NCBI RefSeq assembly: GCF_000364225.2
Contig: NZ_AQFT02000001.1
Coordinates: forward strand, 496,001-560,000
Origin: Eubacterium plexicaudatum ASF492
GTDB taxonomy: Bacteria > Bacillota > Clostridia > Lachnospirales > Lachnospiraceae
Reading direction: 5' to 3'
Length of the DNA: 64,000 bases
Part shown: positions 59,750 to 64,000 of the stretch, in pieces
Layout of the letters: each line of letters starts with the position of its first letter
Position numbering within the stretch: position 1 is the first letter of the stretch
Notes under the pieces: model-generated
What the model saw: the letters and a program-made list of their open reading frames with translations, nothing else
Database searches by the model: none
What the model was told of the DNA's origin: nothing
Position numbers and translations under genes: made by a program

Positions 59750-60650
59750 AAAATTTGTATTGATCGTGAATGCATTAAAAGACCGGAATCTGAAAGAAAC
59801 ACGCAGTTTGTGCAGCTATATAAACACGCGGGGTGGAAGCTGTCGGTATTTGGTCAGTGTGGATGAGATGGAAGGAGTCCGAAAAGTACGGGCGGAGGAT
59901 GTTCCGCATGGAACGGAATGCATTGTCGTACTTGGAGGAGACGGAACGCTGATACGGGCTGCAAGAGATACGGTGGAGTGCAATATTCCGCTGATCGGCG
60001 TGAATATGGGGACGCTTGGCTACTTATGCGAACTGGAACCGGACGGTCTGGAAGAAGCGCTTGATCTGATGCTGCACGATAAATATACGCTGGAAGAACG
60101 CATGATGATTTGCGGACGAAAAGAAGTGCCGGTAAAAACACAGACGTATACGGAAAATGGTGTAGAGAGAACTTCGGTAAAAGAAGGACCGGTATTTCGT
60201 GCATTAAACGATATTGTGATTCACAGAACGGGGTCATTATCTCTGGTCAGTCTGACGGTCTACGTCAACGGACAGTATTTGCATACGTGGAACGGCGACG
60301 GAATTATTTTATCTACGCCTACCGGTTCCACTGGTTATAATATGTCTGCCGGAGGCCCGATTATAGATCCGAAAGCACAGCTTCTTTTACTCACGCCGAT
60401 TAATTCACATGCGCTGACACAAAGAAGCATCGTGATTGACCCGCATGATGAGATCGTGATTGAAGTGGAAAGCTGGCACGGAAAGCAGACGGATACCGTA
60501 GAAGTAAGTTATGACGGAGATCACGGCTGCTGGCTTTGTGCCGGAGAACGCATTCACATACGGAGAGCACAGGAAAGTACAAAAATTTTAAAGATCAGCA
60601 GGGCGAGTTTTTTGGAAATATTGCGTAAAAAAATGCAGACATTTTGCTAA
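59742..60650 (+). CDS. nadK: NAD kinase
   Basis: Phosphorylates NAD+ to NADP+. 302 residues with the GGDGT motif (CIVVLGGDGTLI, near residue 70), NMGTLGYL, the glycine-rich STPTGSTGYNMSAGG and the conserved ALNDIVIHR strand. The ATG at 59742 lies inside the end of tlyA. The operon order tlyA-nadK-argR-recN is conserved in Firmicutes. Confidence 0.94.
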   Translation: MHEKFVLIVNALKDRNLKETRSLCSYINTRGGSCRYLVSVDEMEGVRKVRAEDVPHGTECIVVLGGDGTLIRAARDTVECNIPLIGVNMGTLGYLCELEPDGLEEALDLMLHDKYTLEERMMICGRKEVPVKTQTYTENGVERTSVKEGPVFRALNDIVIHRTGSLSLVSLTVYVNGQYLHTWNGDGIILSTPTGSTGYNMSAGGPIIDPKAQLLLLTPINSHALTQRSIVIDPHDEIVIEVESWHGKQTDTVEVSYDGDHGCWLCAGERIHIRRAQESTKILKISRASFLEILRKKMQTFC

Positions 60651-60702
60651 AATGCGTTATGCTGGTAACGGTAAGCTCTATTTCGGATTTAAGAGAGGCA
60701 AG

Positions 60703-61163
60703 ATGGACATGAAGACTTCACGGCACGAAAAATACGGGAAATTATCGCCAAATTTGATGTAGAAACGCAGGAGGAGCTGGCAGCAAGGCTTGTGCAGGCC
60801 GGGTATCCGGTTACACAGGCGACGGTATCCAGAGATATTCGTGAACTGAATCTGATGAAGGTATCAACCGGCAGCGGAAAACAGAAATATGCGGCTGCTG
60901 CCGAACCACACAAAGATTTATCAAAATATATACGTGTGTTCAGAGACGGGTTTCGTTCGATGGATATGGCGCAGAACATTCTTGTCATTAAGACAATATC
61001 CGGAATGGCAATGGCGGTAGCTGCGGCGTTGGATGCGATGGAATGCCATGAAATTGTGGGAAGTATTGCCGGAGACGATACGGTCATGTGTGCGGTTCGT
61101 ACGGTGGATGAAACGACTGCGTTAATGATGCGGCTGAGAAAACTGGTGAACAGCCCGCTGTGA
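60703..61163 (+). CDS. argR: Arginine repressor
   Basis: A hexameric arginine-dependent repressor. With one A restored at 60728-60732 it has about 153 residues: MDMKTSRHEKIREIIAKFDV, the winged helix with VTQATVSRDIRELNLMKV, and the C-terminal arginine-binding domain with GSIAGDDTVMCAVR. GAGAGG lies five bases before the start used; ATG 60709 is an alternative. It stands in the usual place before recN. Confidence 0.92.
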
Positions 61164-61266
61164 CTCGAAAAATTTTCAGAGCAGAAATCGCAACAAGGAA
61201 ACATGCAAAATGAGAAAGGAGACAGTTACAGGAAACGATCTTTTTTGTAACGGCAAAGAAAGGATT

Positions 61267-62956
61267 ATGCTACATAATTTACATGTAAAAAATCTGGCTC
61301 TGATCGAAGAAGCCGAAGTTGATTTTTCGGAAGGGCTGAACATTTTGTCAGGTGAAACAGGCGCCGGAAAATCCATTATTATAGGCTCTATAGGAGTCGC
61401 CATTGGGGAAAAAGTATCCAAAGATATGATACGTAAAGACGCGGATTACGCACTGGTGGAACTTGTATTTTCCGTCGACGAACAGGTATCGCACAAACTT
61501 GTCGATATGGATATTCCGATGGAAGATGATCAGGTGATTCTGACAAGAAGAATTTCCGGCGGAAGGTCCATTGCCAAAATTAACTCGGAAAGCGTTTCTG
61601 CGGCAAAGCTGAGAGAAGCCGCATCACTTTTGATTGACATACACGGACAGCATGAACATCAGTCTCTTTTGAATCAGAAAAATCACCTGCACATTTTGGA
61701 TGCTTATGCAAAAAAGAACTGAAAGATATGAAAGAAAAATTATCGGACGCATACCATGCATACATTCATGTGAAAAATGAGCTGAAAGAAGCTGCTACGG
61801 ATACGGAACAGCGGGCAAGAGAACTGTCTTTTCTGCAGTATGAAGCGGAAGAAATCGAACATGCCGCGCTGACCGTCGGCGAAGATGAAGAACTGGAAAT
61901 CCGGTATCGCCGTTTTGCAAACGGAAAGCAGATTCTGGGCAGCATCGGTCAGGTATACGAGCTGACATCCGATCACGGCGCCGCACAGATGACCGGACAT
62001 GCTGTTTTGGAAATTGCAAAAATCAGCGCTTACGATGAGAAAGTGCGGCAGTTGGAAGAACAGTTGACGCAGATTGACGATTTGCTGAATGATTTCAACC
62101 GGGAACTGGCAGGCTACATGGATGATACGGATTTTGACGAAGAGCGTTTTTATGAAATGGAAAAACGACTGGATCTGATTAACGGATTGAAAGCCAAATA
62201 CGGCGGTACAATTGAAAAAATTTTAGCCGAATATGAAAAGAAACTGGAACGAATAGAAAAATTAAGTGATTATGATGCATATTTATCCGACCTTACGCAA
62301 AAACTAGAAAAAAAGGAAACGGAACTGGAAACACTCTGCAAAAAAGTATCCGCTGTTCGTCGGAAGGAAGCATCGAAGCTGGCAAAAAAAATCAAATCCG
62401 CTTTGATTGACCTGAATTTTTTAGATGTACAATTTGAACTGTCACTGACAAGAAAAAAAGACTATACGGCGTCCGGTTACGACGAAGCAGAGTTTTTAAT
62501 TTCTACAAATCCGGGAGAACCGGTTCAGTCACTGACCAAAATCGCATCCGGCGGTGAATTGTCCAGAATTATGCTGGCAATCAAAGCGGTGCTGGCGGAC
62601 TGTGATGAAATCGGAACATTAATTTTTGATGAAATTGATACCGGAATCAGCGGAAGAACTGCACAAATGGTATCCGAAAAAATGAATGTGATCTCCAAAG
62701 ACCATCAGATTATCTGCATTACACATCTTCCGCAGATTGCGGCAATGGCAGATACACATTTTCTTATAGAAAAACAGGCAAAAAAGAATCAGACACATAC
62801 GTCTATCCGCAAACTGGACAGCGAGGAAAGCGTATCGGAACTTGGCCGCATGCTCGGCGGCGTTAAAATTACCGACACTGTTTTAAAAGTGCAAAAGAAA
62901 TGAAAGATCTGGCAGTCGCCACAAAAAATTCCCAGAGTGAAAATAACAGATCATGA
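61267..62956 (+). CDS. recN: DNA repair protein RecN
   Basis: An SMC-like ATPase for double-strand-break repair, about 563 residues. Walker A is GETGAGKSI (about residue 30). Two coiled-coil arms follow, then the signature IASGGELSRIMLAIK and Walker B LIFDEIDTGISG. A6 at 61710-61715 and A4 at 62885-62888 are each one base short. Correction joins AYAKKELKDMKEKL and extends the C-terminus to KSAKEMKDLAVATKN, stop at 62954-62956. The start at 61267 has an AAAGG site close by. Confidence 0.93.
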
Positions 62957-63062
62957 CATACTAAAGCCGAGAGATTACAGCAAATCTGTAATCAACGAAA
63001 AGTAATAACAGGAGCTGCAGAAAATGAAGATTCTGACAGCTCCTAAATACGCAGGAAAAGGG

Positions 63063-64000
63063 ATGTCTGACATGTTGCAAAGATTATGGATTCAATTTCA
63101 AAGAAAAAGAAACATCATAGGCTATACGGAAATCGCAGTCGGTATTTTATTTGCATATGTACTTTTAATGTATTCCATACCGGATAAAATGTATGTGGAA
63201 AGCGGAGAACAGCCCAGTTATGAATTTGGCGTTCCGATAACGGGAACGGTTGTAAAAAGTGCCGAAGTATTTGCCGGCAGACAGACGGTTCAAAAAGATG
63301 CGATTCATGTGACGCCGCAGACACAGGCAGTACCGTCATCGCAGACAGGTACCTATCAGGTACTGTGCAGACTGTTCGGTACCATTCCGATTAAACGAAT
63401 CGACGTACAGGAAGTGAATAAAAAACAACTGCTTGCGGCAGGAACCAATATCGGAATCTACGTAAAAAACGCACAGATTATGATTATTGGTACCGGAGAA
63501 GTTACGGACGCATCCGGCGCCAAAAGCGAACCGGCCAAAAACGTCGTTCAAAGCGGAGATTATATTCTTGCGGTAAACGGAAAAAAAGTAAGATCAAAAG
63601 AGCAGCTTGTAAAAGCAATCTCTTTTTGTGAAGGCAAAAAGATTTGTCTGGAATTGCTGCGCGACAGAGAAAAAATAGAAGTTTCGATTCGGCCGGTTCG
63701 TTCAAAGGAAGGCACGTATCAGATCGGCGTCTGGGTGCGTGACGATATTGCAGGTGTCGGTACGCTGACTTATGTGACAGATGAAAAAAAATTCGGTGCA
63801 CTCGGGCACGGTGTCACAGACGCGGATGTCGGCAGCCTGATTCATATGGAAAAAGGCTCGATCTACGAAACAACCATACTTGAAATCCGCAAAGGCCAGC
63901 GCGGTCAGCCTGGAGAAATGTCCGGCATGATTAATTATAACGATGATTATAAACTCGGAACGGTAGAAGAAAATACGAATGTCGGAATTTACGGCACGCT
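63063..64000 (+). CDS. spoIVB: SpoIVB peptidase, 5' part (continues beyond window)
   Basis: The forespore serine peptidase that activates the sigma-K checkpoint. The frame is open to the right edge, giving at least 312 residues. An N-terminal membrane helix (about residues 20-40), a linker, a PDZ domain (about 125-220, with VVQSGDYILAVNGKKVRS) and the start of the S55 peptidase domain with GALGHGVTDAD (the histidine of the catalytic pair) are visible. The catalytic serine would lie outside. Starts at 63063 and 63072 are both possible after AGGAAAAGGG. In Clostridia spo0A usually follows. Confidence 0.92.
   Translation, partial: MSDMLQRLWIQFQRKRNIIGYTEIAVGILFAYVLLMYSIPDKMYVESGEQPSYEFGVPITGTVVKSAEVFAGRQTVQKDAIHVTPQTQAVPSSQTGTYQVLCRLFGTIPIKRIDVQEVNKKQLLAAGTNIGIYVKNAQIMIIGTGEVTDASGAKSEPAKNVVQSGDYILAVNGKKVRSKEQLVKAISFCEGKKICLELLRDREKIEVSIRPVRSKEGTYQIGVWVRDDIAGVGTLTYVTDEKKFGALGHGVTDADVGSLIHMEKGSIYETTILEIRKGQRGQPGEMSGMINYNDDYKLGTVEENTNVGIYGT

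Overview
The window looks like chromosome of an anaerobic, spore-forming member of the Clostridia, most likely Lachnospiraceae. The support is a complete spoIIIAA-AH operon, spoIVB, a SpoIIM-like gene, NrdG, an [FeFe]-hydrogenase-like protein, bacteriohemerythrin and the clostridial order xseA-xseB-ispA-dxs-tlyA-nadK-argR-recN-spoIVB. Family placement is inference from gene content and protein style.

Layout. Positions 1-11,500 are accessory DNA in layers. They hold the tail of a large serine recombinase, two lipoproteins, broken conjugation genes (VirD4 tail, Maff2 fragment, small element ORFs), an IS110-family element with a candidate bridge-RNA region, and a 1.9-kb DDE insertion sequence with 18-bp inverted ends and a 5-bp target duplication. 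That IS sits between a strong promoter and an A+T-rich response regulator / ABC transporter / histidine kinase operon. The layer ends in a gene fragment near 11,180. From 11.6 to 18.7 kb come a VTC-DUF4956-CotH triad, a RibD-type reductase, a shortened AAA-ATPase gene and a BlaI/BlaR1-type regulatory pair. From 18.9 to 26 kb come rpsU, aroE, cysDN, a Na/Pi cotransporter, aroK and aroD. The spoIIIA operon fills 26.1-31.4 kb. From 31.6 to 40.6 kb come a phage-type LPD3-like protein, a hemerythrin-receiver protein, a hydrogenase-like protein, prfC and a damaged beta-glucoside operon with its antiterminator site. From 40.9 to 53.6 kb come recA-recX, rny, a Nudix hydrolase, spoIIM, xerD, aroF, nrdG, tRNA-Arg(CCG), an SH3 protein, rluF and ligA. 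From 53.8 kb to the end runs asp23-nusB-xseAB-ispA-dxs-tlyA-nadK-argR-recN-spoIVB.

A feature that governs reading the whole window: 23 genes carry 30 apparent single-base deletions, nearly all in short runs of one base, and every one is a contraction. Housekeeping genes such as rpsU, nusB and ligA are hit. Restoring one base at each site gives full-length family members. I read these as sequence errors, not decay, and annotate those genes across the break. Larger losses are different and may be real: the licT-bglF junction, the bglF IIA domain, bglA and the AAA-ATPase gene.

Functional themes are sporulation (the SpoIIIA channel and the SpoIVB checkpoint protease), the shikimate pathway (aroF, aroE, aroK, aroD), sulfate activation (cysDN), isoprenoid synthesis (dxs, ispA), DNA repair and recombination (recA, recX, recN, ligA, xseAB, xerD), and sensing of envelope stress or oxygen (RR/HK-ABC, BlaI/BlaR1, hemerythrin-receiver).
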